Source: Chitinophaga sp. MM2321 (GTDB taxonomy: Bacteria; Bacteroidota; Bacteroidia; Chitinophagales; Chitinophagaceae). Taken from it: a stretch of DNA of 64,000 bases. A program made the translations under genes and the position numbers. Of the stretch, positions 54,984-62,944 are shown piece by piece. Location of the stretch: contig NZ_OZ035533.1 in NCBI RefSeq assembly GCF_964033635.1, forward strand, positions 310,001 to 374,000. Reading direction: 5' to 3'. The notes below the pieces were generated by a model. The model was not told where the DNA came from and made no database searches. It worked only from the letters and a program-made list of their open reading frames with translations. Position 1 is the stretch's first letter. Each line of letters starts with the position of its first letter.

Positions 54984-55199
54984 AGTATGGTTTTAGATGG
55001 GTGGGGTGTTCAGTATTTTGGTTAAATAAATCTACTGAATTGTAGCAGATCGCCAGCTGTTTTATATGAACTATTTGTTAATTTAACAGGGTTGTTGATA
55101 TTGTGTTTTAACTTAATGTCATTTAAATTGTTTGAGTGATAACTTTATATGCTATATTTTTAGAGATGATGGCTTGTCATCTTGTCAGCTAAACCCTGC

Positions 55200-55215
55200 T
55201 GGCACACACTTTGAA
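55200..55215 (+). promoter_or_regulatory. Sigma-54-like -24/-12 candidate upstream of htpG
   Basis: TGGCACACACTTTGAA has the -24 GG and a GA in place of the usual -12 GC at the right 10-base separation, and the predicted start (near 55225) lies 18 bases before the ATG. Two TTGTCA repeats 8 bases apart (around 55174-55188) lie upstream. The -12 mismatch keeps confidence low. Confidence 0.3.
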
Positions 55216-55242
55216 AAAAAACATAAAAAAATCAGATAACCA

Positions 55243-57075
55243 ATGCAAAAAGGCGCAATACGTGTTCAAACGGAAAATATCTTTCCAATCATCAAGAAAT
55301 TCCTTTATTCAGACCATGAAATTTTTATCCGTGAACTGGTAAGCAACGCAGTAGATGCTACGCAGAAACTGAAAACATTGGCCAGTGTAGGTGAGTACAA
55401 AGGAGAACTGGGCAATATTGATATTGAAGTAAGACTGGATAAAGAGAAAAAGACGATCACCATTGCCGATCATGGTGTAGGAATGACGGCGGAAGAAGTT
55501 GACAAATACATTAACCAGGTTGCATTTTCAGGTGCGGAAGAGTTTCTGAAAAAATATAAAGGACAGGAAAACGGCACCAATATAATCGGGCACTTCGGGC
55601 TTGGTTTCTATTCATCATTTATGGTGAGCAGTGAAGTGGAAATATTTTCGAAGTCCTGGAAAGAAGATGCAACCGCTGTTCGCTGGGAATGCGATGGAAG
55701 CCCCGAATACCAGCTGGAAGAGGTAACCAAGGAAGAAAGAGGCACTGAAATCGTGATGCATATCAATGAAGAAAGTGAAGAGTTCCTGGACGAAGGCCGC
55801 ATACGTACCATCCTGGAAAAATTCTGTAAGTTCCTGCCGGTACCCGTAAAATTTGAAGATCAGCAGATTAACAATACCAACCCGGCCTGGACTAAAAAGC
55901 CCAGCGAACTGACAACAGAAGATTATCAGAATTTTTATAAAGAATTATATCCGTTTGCAGAAGCGCCGTTGTTCTGGATACATCTCAATGTGGATTATCC
56001 GTTCAGTCTCACCGGTATTCTTTATTTCCCCAAGATCAGCAAGAGTCATGAAATACAGAAAGATAAAATCAACCTGTATTCCAACCAGGTATATGTAACG
56101 GACGAAGTAAAAGATATCGTACCGGAATTTCTGATGTTACTGCATGGCGTGATTGATAGTCCGGATATTCCGCTGAACGTGAGCCGCAGCTATTTACAGG
56201 GTGATCCTAATGTGAAGAAGATCAACGCCCATATCACGAAAAAGGTGGCAGACAAACTGGACGAAATATTCCGCAATGACCGCAAAGAATTTGAAGAGAA
56301 ATGGGAATCCATCGGATTGTTCGTGAAGTACGGCATGATGACAGACGACAAGTTCATGGACAAGGCGAATAAGTTCCTGTTGCTGGAAGATGTGGATGGT
56401 GGTAAATTCTATACCCAGGAAGAATACCGCGCCGCCGCGGCTCCATTGCAAACCAACAGTGAAGAAAAGCTGGTAATCCTTTATGCTACCAACCCGGTGC
56501 AGCAGGACAGCTATGTACAGGCTGCAAAAAGTAAAGGTTTCATTGTGGTGAAAATGGAAACACTGGTAGATGCAGCTTTCATCAACAATATAGAAGTGAA
56601 GTGGGAGAAGGCACAATTTACCCGCGTGGATGCGGATATCGCTGATAACCTGATTAATAAAGATGAAAACGCCACTACCGTATTATCAGCAGAGCAGGAA
56701 GGTGTATTGAAAGAAATTTTTGGTACACAGATCACGCAGCCCAATATAAAAGTAGAGTTGAAAGGATTGAGTGCAGATGCGCAACCAGTGATCGTTACCC
56801 GTCCTGAATTAATGCGTCGTATGAAAGATATGGTAGCTATGGGCGGTGGCGGAATGAACTGGTATGCAGCTATGCCTGATGAAATAAACATGACGGTAAA
56901 TGCGAACCATCCTGTGTACCTGCAGATCCTGGATGAAAAAGATAACGGATTGCAACAGAAGCAAATAAAGAATCTCGCGGATCTGGCATTATTATCGCAG
57001 AATCTTTTAACAGGTGCAGATCTTACCGCATTTGTAAACAGAAGCGTGGAATTGCTATCTGCAGGAAAAAAATAA
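55243..57075 (+). CDS. htpG: Heat-shock chaperone HtpG (bacterial Hsp90)
   Basis: An ATP-dependent dimeric chaperone of 610 residues. The N-terminal GHKL domain has E31 and N35 in RELVSNAVDAT, DHGVGM and the ATP lid GHFGLGFYS. The middle domain contains LYSNQVYVTDEVKDIVPEF and NVSRSYLQ, followed by the C-terminal dimer region. The length is that of other Bacteroidota homologues. A sigma-54-like promoter candidate precedes it, and a terminator hairpin follows 119 bases after the stop. Confidence 0.97.
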   Translation: MQKGAIRVQTENIFPIIKKFLYSDHEIFIRELVSNAVDATQKLKTLASVGEYKGELGNIDIEVRLDKEKKTITIADHGVGMTAEEVDKYINQVAFSGAEEFLKKYKGQENGTNIIGHFGLGFYSSFMVSSEVEIFSKSWKEDATAVRWECDGSPEYQLEEVTKEERGTEIVMHINEESEEFLDEGRIRTILEKFCKFLPVPVKFEDQQINNTNPAWTKKPSELTTEDYQNFYKELYPFAEAPLFWIHLNVDYPFSLTGILYFPKISKSHEIQKDKINLYSNQVYVTDEVKDIVPEFLMLLHGVIDSPDIPLNVSRSYLQGDPNVKKINAHITKKVADKLDEIFRNDRKEFEEKWESIGLFVKYGMMTDDKFMDKANKFLLLEDVDGGKFYTQEEYRAAAAPLQTNSEEKLVILYATNPVQQDSYVQAAKSKGFIVVKMETLVDAAFINNIEVKWEKAQFTRVDADIADNLINKDENATTVLSAEQEGVLKEIFGTQITQPNIKVELKGLSADAQPVIVTRPELMRRMKDMVAMGGGGMNWYAAMPDEINMTVNANHPVYLQILDEKDNGLQQKQIKNLADLALLSQNLLTGADLTAFVNRSVELLSAGKK

Positions 57076-57104
57076 AATAATGTAACTACACAATAAAAAA
57101 ATAT

Positions 57105-57135
57105 TTTCCTTTTCCTGTTTTTTAGTTTTTATTTG
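57105..57135 (+). promoter_or_regulatory. Possible promoter before the esterase leader
   Basis: TTTC (57105-57108), 19 bases, TTTATTTG (57128-57135): three of four and seven of eight consensus bases at the exact spacing. The predicted start is near 57142, about 100 bases before the esterase ATG. Confidence 0.3.
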
Positions 57136-57141
57136 CAGCAC

Positions 57142-57223
57142 CCCCTAGCTGCGGACTCTAACCAAGACGCAGGAGAAAAATATTGAGAAACCTGTCCTCC
57201 GGCATGAAGCTGGAGGACTTTTT
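57142..57223 (+). ncRNA. Candidate small RNA or attenuating leader of the esterase gene
   Basis: About 82 bases from a weak promoter to an intrinsic terminator. CTGCG (57149-57153) pairs with CGCAG (57168-57172) around a 14-base loop, then an A-rich linker leads into the terminator hairpin. GCAGC at 57135 could alternatively pair with the GCTGC that overlaps the first stem. The terminator stops 17 bases before the esterase ATG. I do not recognise a known riboswitch class; it could equally be only the 3' end of the htpG transcript. Confidence 0.35.
57194..57223 (+). terminator. Intrinsic terminator just upstream of the esterase start
   Basis: GTCCTCCGGC and GCTGGAGGAC form a 10-bp stem (one G-U pair) with loop ATGAA, followed by TTTTT. 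It ends 17 bases before the ATG at 57240 and 148 bases after the htpG stop. Confidence 0.8.
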
Positions 57224-57239
57224 AGTTTATAGTAGTTAT

Positions 57240-58040
57240 ATGAAAAAAAGAGCAATTAAACTTTTTAGCCATGTTTTTGTGCTGAGCACACTAGCACTTT
57301 TCTCCTGTTCTAAAACAGGTGAACTTATTCCTGTTGTCCCACCGGCAACACCAATTGATACCGTGGCAAAGCCAACGCCGCCACCGGTTAAAGACACCCT
57401 TCCGTCGCAAACGAACGGAATCACGGTGCAGGATGTTAACTCGGGAGGGGCCAATATTACCAACTATCTCCTGTATATCCCTGATGGATATAATGAGAAC
57501 CAGGACAAATGGCCTATTGTTATATCTCTGCATGGAGTAGGGGAAATAGGTTCTGACATTAATGTTGTAAGAAACACTGGATTACCAAAAGTAGTAAAGG
57601 GTAAACCGTTTATTATGGTAGCGCCGCAATGCCGCAGCAACTGGTGGAATGCCGATGCACTGGAAGTGTTTTACAAAGCCATCATGGCTAAGTATCGTAT
57701 TGATCCAAGCAGGGTATATCTTACTGGTTTAAGTATGGGCGGAATGCTGACATGGTCCTGGGCAGAAGCGCATCCGGAACATTTTGCAGCTATTATCCCG
57801 ATTGCCGGCAACGGAGATGTGAAACAGGTTAGCAAGATAAAGAATACACCGGTATGGGCTTTCCATTCTGCAAATGATGGTACCGTAAGCGTAAATGGTT
57901 CACGTGATATGGTGAATGCACTGAAAGCAATCGGAGGCAATGTAAAATATACAGAATATCCTGATGGTGGTCATGATTCATGGACAAGGGCTTATGCTAC
58001 CCCGGAACTGTATACCTGGTTATTGCAACAGCATAAGTAA
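57240..58040 (+). CDS. Lipoprotein esterase (alpha/beta hydrolase)
   Basis: 266 residues from ATG 57240; upstream in-frame TTG 57183 is rejected because the terminator lies between. The lipobox LFSC makes it a lipoprotein. A Pro/Thr-rich linker is followed by the hydrolase domain with nucleophile S165 in GLSMGGML, D213 in ANDGTV and H245 in GGHDSW. The arrangement resembles polyhydroxybutyrate depolymerase/feruloyl-esterase-like enzymes (LpqC type). The natural ester substrate is unknown. It ends before a hairpin at 58071 that overlaps the recJ end. Confidence 0.9.
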   Translation: MKKRAIKLFSHVFVLSTLALFSCSKTGELIPVVPPATPIDTVAKPTPPPVKDTLPSQTNGITVQDVNSGGANITNYLLYIPDGYNENQDKWPIVISLHGVGEIGSDINVVRNTGLPKVVKGKPFIMVAPQCRSNWWNADALEVFYKAIMAKYRIDPSRVYLTGLSMGGMLTWSWAEAHPEHFAAIIPIAGNGDVKQVSKIKNTPVWAFHSANDGTVSVNGSRDMVNALKAIGGNVKYTEYPDGGHDSWTRAYATPELYTWLLQQHK

Positions 58041-58070
58041 ATAACAAAATAAACAAATAACAATATTCGT

Positions 58071-58117
58071 AAATAGCAATTGGTTTTTGGTCAGCGACTG
58101 AAAACTAGTTGCTATTT
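58071..58117. terminator. Hairpin between the convergent esterase and recJ genes
   Basis: AAATAGCAA (58071-58079) pairs with TTGCTATTT (58109-58117), and inner GTCAG/CTGA parts extend the stem. The right arm overlaps the last codons and stop of recJ. T runs are modest. Confidence 0.55.
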
Positions 58118-59814
58118 GCTCTTATATCAATCACTTTCATTTGCAGGGTGGTTTGACCGTTCCACTCGTTTTCATCGAGATTAAAAACGATATCAAATGG
58201 CTTTTTACTGGCGATGATGGGGAATTTCTCTGCCATATAAAAACCGATACCGGACATGGTTGGACCCGACCGGCCTTGTTTAACCGAAAACTTGATATGA
58301 TCATCCTTTACAAGTTTTGAATAGCCGGTGTCAGTGAGGTTTCTGGCGAGGAAGACGGGGCGGAGGTTATCCGGTCCCAATGGTTCAAATTGTTTCAGGA
58401 TATTATAAAAAGCAGGGGTAATATCAGAGAAGTAAATTTCGGAGTCAATCACTATTTCCGGGATGAGTTGATCGGGGAGAATAGAGTTGGCAACCACTTC
58501 TTCAAATCTTTCCTGGAAGGCCTTTACATTTTCTGTTTTGAGTGTCATACCGGCAGCATAGAAGTGTCCGCCATAGTTTTCCAGCAGATCCCTGCACTGA
58601 TGAATGGCTTCATATACATTGAAACCCATCACAGAACGTGCAGATCCCGCCACCTTATCGTTTGACTGCGTAAGAATAATAGTAGGACGATAATAATGTT
58701 TATCTATTAATCTGGAAGCAACAATTCCCACTACGCCTTTATGCCAGTGGGCCTGGTACAATACTGTAGATTTTTTCTCACCGATGGCTGCGTCATTTTG
58801 CAGCAGCAGGATGGCTTCCTGGGTAATGGTACTGTCTATTTCTTTGCGGTCAAAATTATCTGCATGCAACACTTCGGCGATGGCCGCTGCTTTTTCCAGG
58901 TCATTTTCAATAAAGAGATTTACTGCTTTTCTGGCATCATCCATGCGGCCGGCCGCATTTACACGGGGCGCAATCACAAATACGAGGTTGGCGATGGTGA
59001 GCCTTTCTTTCAGGGCGCTGAGTGTGATCAGTGCTTTGATGCCCGGTAAAGGGTCGTCATTTACTTTTATAAGTCCGTGGAAAGCCAGTATCCTGTTTTC
59101 CCCTGTCATGGGTACAATATCCGCAGCGATACTGGTAGCTACCAGATCGAGGTATTTATTGGCTGCAGTTGCGGGGATGCCTCTCTTTTGTGCAAAGGCG
59201 CAGATCAGCTTATAGCCAATACCGCAGCCGCTTAGTTCCTTGTAGGGGTAGGGGCAGTCATATTGTTTTGGGTTCAGGATGGCTACAGCCGGTGGCAGTA
59301 TGGCATCGGGGAGGTGATGATCGCAGATAATGAAATCTATGCCCAGTTCTTTTGCGCGGGCAATATGATCGATTGATTTTATGCCGCAGTCCAGTGCAAT
59401 AACCAGGCTGAAATCGTGATCCCTGGCATAATCAATGCCTTGTATAGAGATCCCGTATCCTTCCCGGTAGCGATGGGGAATATAGAATTCGATGTTGGTG
59501 TAGAAGTTATGTAGAAAAGCGTACACAGTAGCTACTGCCGTTGTGCCATCTACATCATAATCACCATATATCAGTATTTTTTCATGCCGGAATAAAGCCA
59601 GTTCAATACGGGAAATAGCCTTGTCCATGTCTTTCATTAGCCATGGATCATGTAAATCGGCCAGGGTAGGGCGAAAAAACTGCCGGGCACCCTCAAAGGT
59701 TTGTATACTACGTTGCACCAGCAGTCTGCATAACAAAGGGTGTATGCGGAGGGACGACTGAAGTAATTTTTCCTGATTCGGTTGATGTGCTTTTACTGTC
59801 CAGCGTTTTTGCAT
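58105..59814 (-). CDS. recJ: Single-stranded-DNA-specific exonuclease RecJ
   Basis: A 569-residue 5'-3' exonuclease of the DHH/DHHA1 family that resects DNA in recombination and mismatch repair. IYGDYDVDGTTA near residue 80, the DHH motif in FIICDHHLPD near 157, RVNAAGRMDDARKAV and GGHFYAAGMTL near 400 are all in order, so the metal ligands look complete. The length is usual. It lies downstream of the polyprenyl synthase gene on the same strand, separated by a palindromic spacer. Confidence 0.95.
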   Translation of the reverse strand: MQKRWTVKAHQPNQEKLLQSSLRIHPLLCRLLVQRSIQTFEGARQFFRPTLADLHDPWLMKDMDKAISRIELALFRHEKILIYGDYDVDGTTAVATVYAFLHNFYTNIEFYIPHRYREGYGISIQGIDYARDHDFSLVIALDCGIKSIDHIARAKELGIDFIICDHHLPDAILPPAVAILNPKQYDCPYPYKELSGCGIGYKLICAFAQKRGIPATAANKYLDLVATSIAADIVPMTGENRILAFHGLIKVNDDPLPGIKALITLSALKERLTIANLVFVIAPRVNAAGRMDDARKAVNLFIENDLEKAAAIAEVLHADNFDRKEIDSTITQEAILLLQNDAAIGEKKSTVLYQAHWHKGVVGIVASRLIDKHYYRPTIILTQSNDKVAGSARSVMGFNVYEAIHQCRDLLENYGGHFYAAGMTLKTENVKAFQERFEEVVANSILPDQLIPEIVIDSEIYFSDITPAFYNILKQFEPLGPDNLRPVFLARNLTDTGYSKLVKDDHIKFSVKQGRSGPTMSGIGFYMAEKFPIIASKKPFDIVFNLDENEWNGQTTLQMKVIDIRANSN

Positions 59815-59845
59815 TATATTTTTTCAGGTAAGGAGAAACAGATTA

Positions 59846-59937
59846 AAAATGTAAAATGATAAGCGTAAAATGTAAAGGTAGTTTTGCGTTGCTGCTGCAT
59901 TTTACTTTTACATTTTACATTTATTATTTTACATTTT
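59846..59937. repeat. Imperfect 35-bp inverted repeat between ispB-like gene and recJ
   Basis: 59846-59880 and 59903-59937 are complementary at 31 of 35 positions, with G-T pairs at three of the other four when read on the plus strand. The loop is 22 bases. The arms are composed of ATGTAAAA words. It sits between two minus-strand genes. Confidence 0.85.
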
Positions 59938-59951
59938 ACATTTTTTTCTTT

Positions 59952-60917
59952 TTAAAACGTCCTGTCTGTAGTAAATCGGACCAGTGATTCCAATCCGTTT
60001 CTGATCTCATTTTCCGGGAAGCGGTGTAAGATGGTAAGTGCTTCGTCGCGGTATGCTAACATTTTTTGTTTGGTGTAATCAATTCCTCCGGAGGATTTCA
60101 CTAATTGAATGACTTCTTCTACACGGTCCTTATCAGTATTATGATTTTTTACTATGTTGATGATTTTTCTACGGATTTCGGGTGTGGCATGTTCCAGGGT
60201 GTAAATAAGCGGTAGTGTCATCTTTTTTTCCCGGATGTCAATTCCTGTCGGTTTACCAATTTTGGCAGCCCCATAATCGAAAAGGTCATCTTTAATCTGG
60301 AAGGCCACCCCTACTTTTTCGCCAAAAAGGCGCATTTGTTCGGTGGAGTTTTCGTCGTTGCTGGCGCTCCATGCGCCGGCAGCGCAGGCGGAAGCCAGCA
60401 GTGATGCGGTTTTGCGGCGAATGATCTCAAAGTAAACGGCTTCCGTGATATTCAGTTTACGGGTTTTTTCAATCTGCATCAGTTCTCCTTCACTCATTTC
60501 CTTTACGGCTTCGGATAATATCTGTAAAGATCGGAAGTCATTATTGTTAAGGGACAGCAACAGACCTTTAGATAGTAAATAATCACCTACGAGTACAGCT
60601 ATCTTGTTCTTCCACAGGGCATTGATGGAAAAGAGGCCACGGCGTTGATTGGCGTCATCCACCACATCGTCGTGCACCAGGGTGGCAGTATGTAGTAATT
60701 CTACCAATGCGGCGGCACGGTAGGTGCTTTCCTGGATTTCTTCGCTGAAAAGTCTGGCGGACAATAAAACAAACATGGGTCTTATCTGCTTTCCCTTACG
60801 CTTCACGATGTAATGCATGATCCGGTCGAGCAGCGGTACATGACTTTTTACTGAATCCGCAAACTTATTTTCAAAATCCTGTAATTCCTTACCTATCAGG
60901 TGCTTTATATCGTCCAT
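59952..60917 (-). CDS. Polyprenyl diphosphate synthase
   Basis: A 321-residue all-trans prenyltransferase that makes the side chain of menaquinone. The first Asp-rich motif is D83-D84 to D87 in VHDDVVDDAN, preceded by ELLHTATL, and the second is D210-D211 to D214 in FQIKDDLFDYG. GKQIRP near residue 44 supports the assignment. Chain length (octaprenyl is likely, as in IspB) cannot be read with certainty. Complex I and menaquinone synthesis are functionally linked, but this gene is far from nuo. Confidence 0.93.
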   Translation of the reverse strand: MDDIKHLIGKELQDFENKFADSVKSHVPLLDRIMHYIVKRKGKQIRPMFVLLSARLFSEEIQESTYRAAALVELLHTATLVHDDVVDDANQRRGLFSINALWKNKIAVLVGDYLLSKGLLLSLNNNDFRSLQILSEAVKEMSEGELMQIEKTRKLNITEAVYFEIIRRKTASLLASACAAGAWSASNDENSTEQMRLFGEKVGVAFQIKDDLFDYGAAKIGKPTGIDIREKKMTLPLIYTLEHATPEIRRKIINIVKNHNTDKDRVEEVIQLVKSSGGIDYTKQKMLAYRDEALTILHRFPENEIRNGLESLVRFTTDRTF

Positions 60918-61007
60918 GTATTAAATAAAAAGGTTTGCTAAGCTAGGGTATAAATGGCATATTTTAACATTTTGGCCTTTAATTTGTATAGAGAGTATAA
61001 CATTCTC

Positions 61008-61042
61008 TTAACAGGATTTAAAGGATCCTTTAACAGGACTTA
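61008..61042. repeat. Direct repeats around a palindrome upstream of the OmpA-like gene
   Basis: TTAACAGGATTTA (61008-61020) and TTAACAGGACTTA (61030-61042) flank the perfect 16-base palindrome TTAAAGGATCCTTTAA (61018-61033). The cluster sits about 100 bases upstream of the promoter and could be an operator. Confidence 0.7.
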
Positions 61043-61142
61043 TAGAAACCCTTAACGTAACCGGTAAATAAGGTATATAAATACTTTCAGTTAAGCTTTC
61101 ATATTGAAGGACTTATCAATGAAAATAATATTGCAAGAAAAA

Positions 61143-61173
61143 TTTGTATATTCATTTATGATATTTACCTTTG
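61143..61173 (+). promoter_or_regulatory. Consensus Bacteroidota promoter of the OmpA-like gene
   Basis: TTTG (61143-61146), exactly 19 bases, TACCTTTG (61166-61173) is a complete consensus match. The predicted start is near 61180, giving a leader of about 50 bases rich in A/T, typical of abundant outer-membrane proteins in this phylum. Confidence 0.75.
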
Positions 61174-61231
61174 CTAGGTAAAAAACGGGTTATTAGTAAA
61201 TTTTTAACAGTTTTTAAATAAAAACACAATT

Positions 61232-62785
61232 ATGGCAAGCAAAAAGTACTTATTACTGGCAGGCGCTGTGAGTTTACTAGCAGCATCTTCTGGTTTTGCA
61301 CAGGTTCAACCCACCGGCTATGATGCGCTGGATTCATCCAAAGTGTCAGGCAAGCGGTTGGTACAACAAAATAACTTCCTGAACCACCAGTCGAATTTCC
61401 CTGCTAAACCTAGGGATCAGTGGGAACTCGGTTTCAGCGGCGGTTTACATGTGATCAGCGGAACTGTTCCGGCTCAACCAGGTTTTGGTGGCGGTATCTC
61501 CCTGAGAAAAGCACTGGGACACACTTTTTCATTAAGAGCTGAATACATCGGTTCCATTGATAAAGGTCAGGACTACAAAAAACGCCCTAGTCCAGGATTA
61601 GTAGGTGGGATTAACCCATGGGCTAAGACTGCAGCACTCAATGGTGGTATGATTGTACCTAATTACAAATCTCAGAACCACCAGTTGTCTTTGGATGTAA
61701 TCGCATCTTTAAGCAACATCCTGTTCTACAGAGCAGAACCTAAAGTTAACTGGTACTTACTGGGTGGTTATTCTATCGTAATGGCTGACGTTGACGTTGA
61801 TGCGTTAAATGCTAGCGGTAACGGTTATGACTACAGCTCCATCAATTTTGGTGCTAAACGTAGTGACATCAGAAAACAACTGAACAATCTGAGAGACAAG
61901 AAGTACGAACAGAATGCTCCTTCTCAGGGTAACAGAATTGCTATCGGTCGTAACAACGACAACCAGCTGCTCCGTCACGCACTGGATCTGGGTACCGGCG
62001 TTGCATTCAAAGTGTCAAAACGTTTCAACATCGGTATTGAAGAAAAAGTTACTATGCCTTTCGACGCATACCTGGACGGCCTTGCTGGTCCCGGCGGTGC
62101 TAGCAAAGACTTCTATTCTTACACCAGTGTTCGTCTGAACTTCAACCTGGGTAACCCAGCTAAACGCGTACAGCCATTATGGTGGATCAACCCACTGGAA
62201 TATGCTTACAGCGAGCTGAGCAACCCACGTCACATGAAACTGCCTACTCCTGTTCTGCCTGATGCTGACGGTGATGGCGTTACTGACCAGTTCGATCGCG
62301 AGCCTAACACACCAGCAGGTGCTCCTGTTGATGTTCATGGTGTAGCTAAAGATACTGATGGCGATGGTGTTCCTGACTACAAAGACAAACAGCTGATCAC
62401 GCCTACTTATTGCCAGCCAGTTGATGCTGATGGTGTTGGTAAATGCCCGGATCCTGAATGCTGCAAGGACCGTGTACAAGCTTCTTGTGCTACCCTGGTT
62501 CTGCCAAGCGTATCTTTCAAAGGTAGCTCCACTAAAATTTCAAAAGATCAGGAAGCTATCCTGTCAAGTGTTGCTGCTACCCTGAAAACCAATCCTTCCT
62601 GCAACGTACTGGTTACCGGTCACGCAGGTGCTAAAGGTAAAAAAGGTGGTGTTGATCTGAGCAGCCGTCGTGTTGATTCAGTTATCGACTACCTGGCCGA
62701 CAAACAAGGAATCGATCGCGGTCGTTTCATCAAACAAAATACTCCTGGTGAGTCTGGTACTGTTGACTTAGCTCCTGCTAACTAA
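61232..62785 (+). CDS. OmpA-family outer membrane protein with thrombospondin-3-type repeats
   Basis: 517 residues: a signal peptide (cleavage after GFA before QVQPTG), an N-terminal beta-barrel-like part (about 60-360), a calcium-binding thrombospondin-type linker (DADGDGVTDQFD and DTDGDGVPDYKD, about 345-390), a Cys-rich stretch and an OmpA-type C-terminal domain. That domain has GHAGAKG where a typical protein has GHTD, so the conserved Asp for peptidoglycan is missing, although the later LSSRR keeps the Arg. It looks like the major porin-type protein of this group. Codon use suggests high expression; a strong terminator follows. Confidence 0.9.
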   Translation: MASKKYLLLAGAVSLLAASSGFAQVQPTGYDALDSSKVSGKRLVQQNNFLNHQSNFPAKPRDQWELGFSGGLHVISGTVPAQPGFGGGISLRKALGHTFSLRAEYIGSIDKGQDYKKRPSPGLVGGINPWAKTAALNGGMIVPNYKSQNHQLSLDVIASLSNILFYRAEPKVNWYLLGGYSIVMADVDVDALNASGNGYDYSSINFGAKRSDIRKQLNNLRDKKYEQNAPSQGNRIAIGRNNDNQLLRHALDLGTGVAFKVSKRFNIGIEEKVTMPFDAYLDGLAGPGGASKDFYSYTSVRLNFNLGNPAKRVQPLWWINPLEYAYSELSNPRHMKLPTPVLPDADGDGVTDQFDREPNTPAGAPVDVHGVAKDTDGDGVPDYKDKQLITPTYCQPVDADGVGKCPDPECCKDRVQASCATLVLPSVSFKGSSTKISKDQEAILSSVAATLKTNPSCNVLVTGHAGAKGKKGGVDLSSRRVDSVIDYLADKQGIDRGRFIKQNTPGESGTVDLAPAN

Positions 62786-62815
62786 TAAGTATCCCTCATT
62801 GAGATGATAATTCTG

Positions 62816-62852
62816 GCCCTCTCCCGCGCTTAGCCGGGAGAGGGCTTTTTTT
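62816..62852 (+). terminator. Rho-independent terminator after the OmpA-like gene
   Basis: GCCCTCTCCCG and CGGGAGAGGGC form a perfect 11-bp stem with an 8-base loop, followed by seven T. Confidence 0.93.
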
Positions 62853-62886
62853 ATTGACAACAACGAAAATGGCTGTTATATGATTT

Positions 62887-62918
62887 ATTGTTGTTCTCAA
62901 TATTTACCCCTAATTTTG
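62887..62918 (+). promoter_or_regulatory. Likely promoter of the kup gene
   Basis: ATTG (62887-62890), 20 bases, TAATTTTG (62911-62918). The -7 element is perfect, the -33 has three of four bases and the spacing is one base long. The GTG start follows 27 bases later. Confidence 0.45.
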
Positions 62919-62944
62919 GAGGCTTTTTAATCAATTACTTTAAC

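Larger units (their letters stand above)
60918..61231. other. Intergenic region between the prenyl synthase and OmpA-like gene
   Basis: No gene is visible. It holds the OmpA promoter (61143-61173) and a repeat/palindrome cluster at 61008-61042: TTAACAGGAYTTA twice, 22 bases apart, around a 16-base palindrome TTAAAGGATCCTTTAA (61018-61033). Confidence 0.6.

Noticed and set aside
57183..57239. Longer esterase start at TTG 57183
   Set aside because: The intrinsic terminator at 57194-57223 lies inside it, and the signal peptide begins at ATG 57240.
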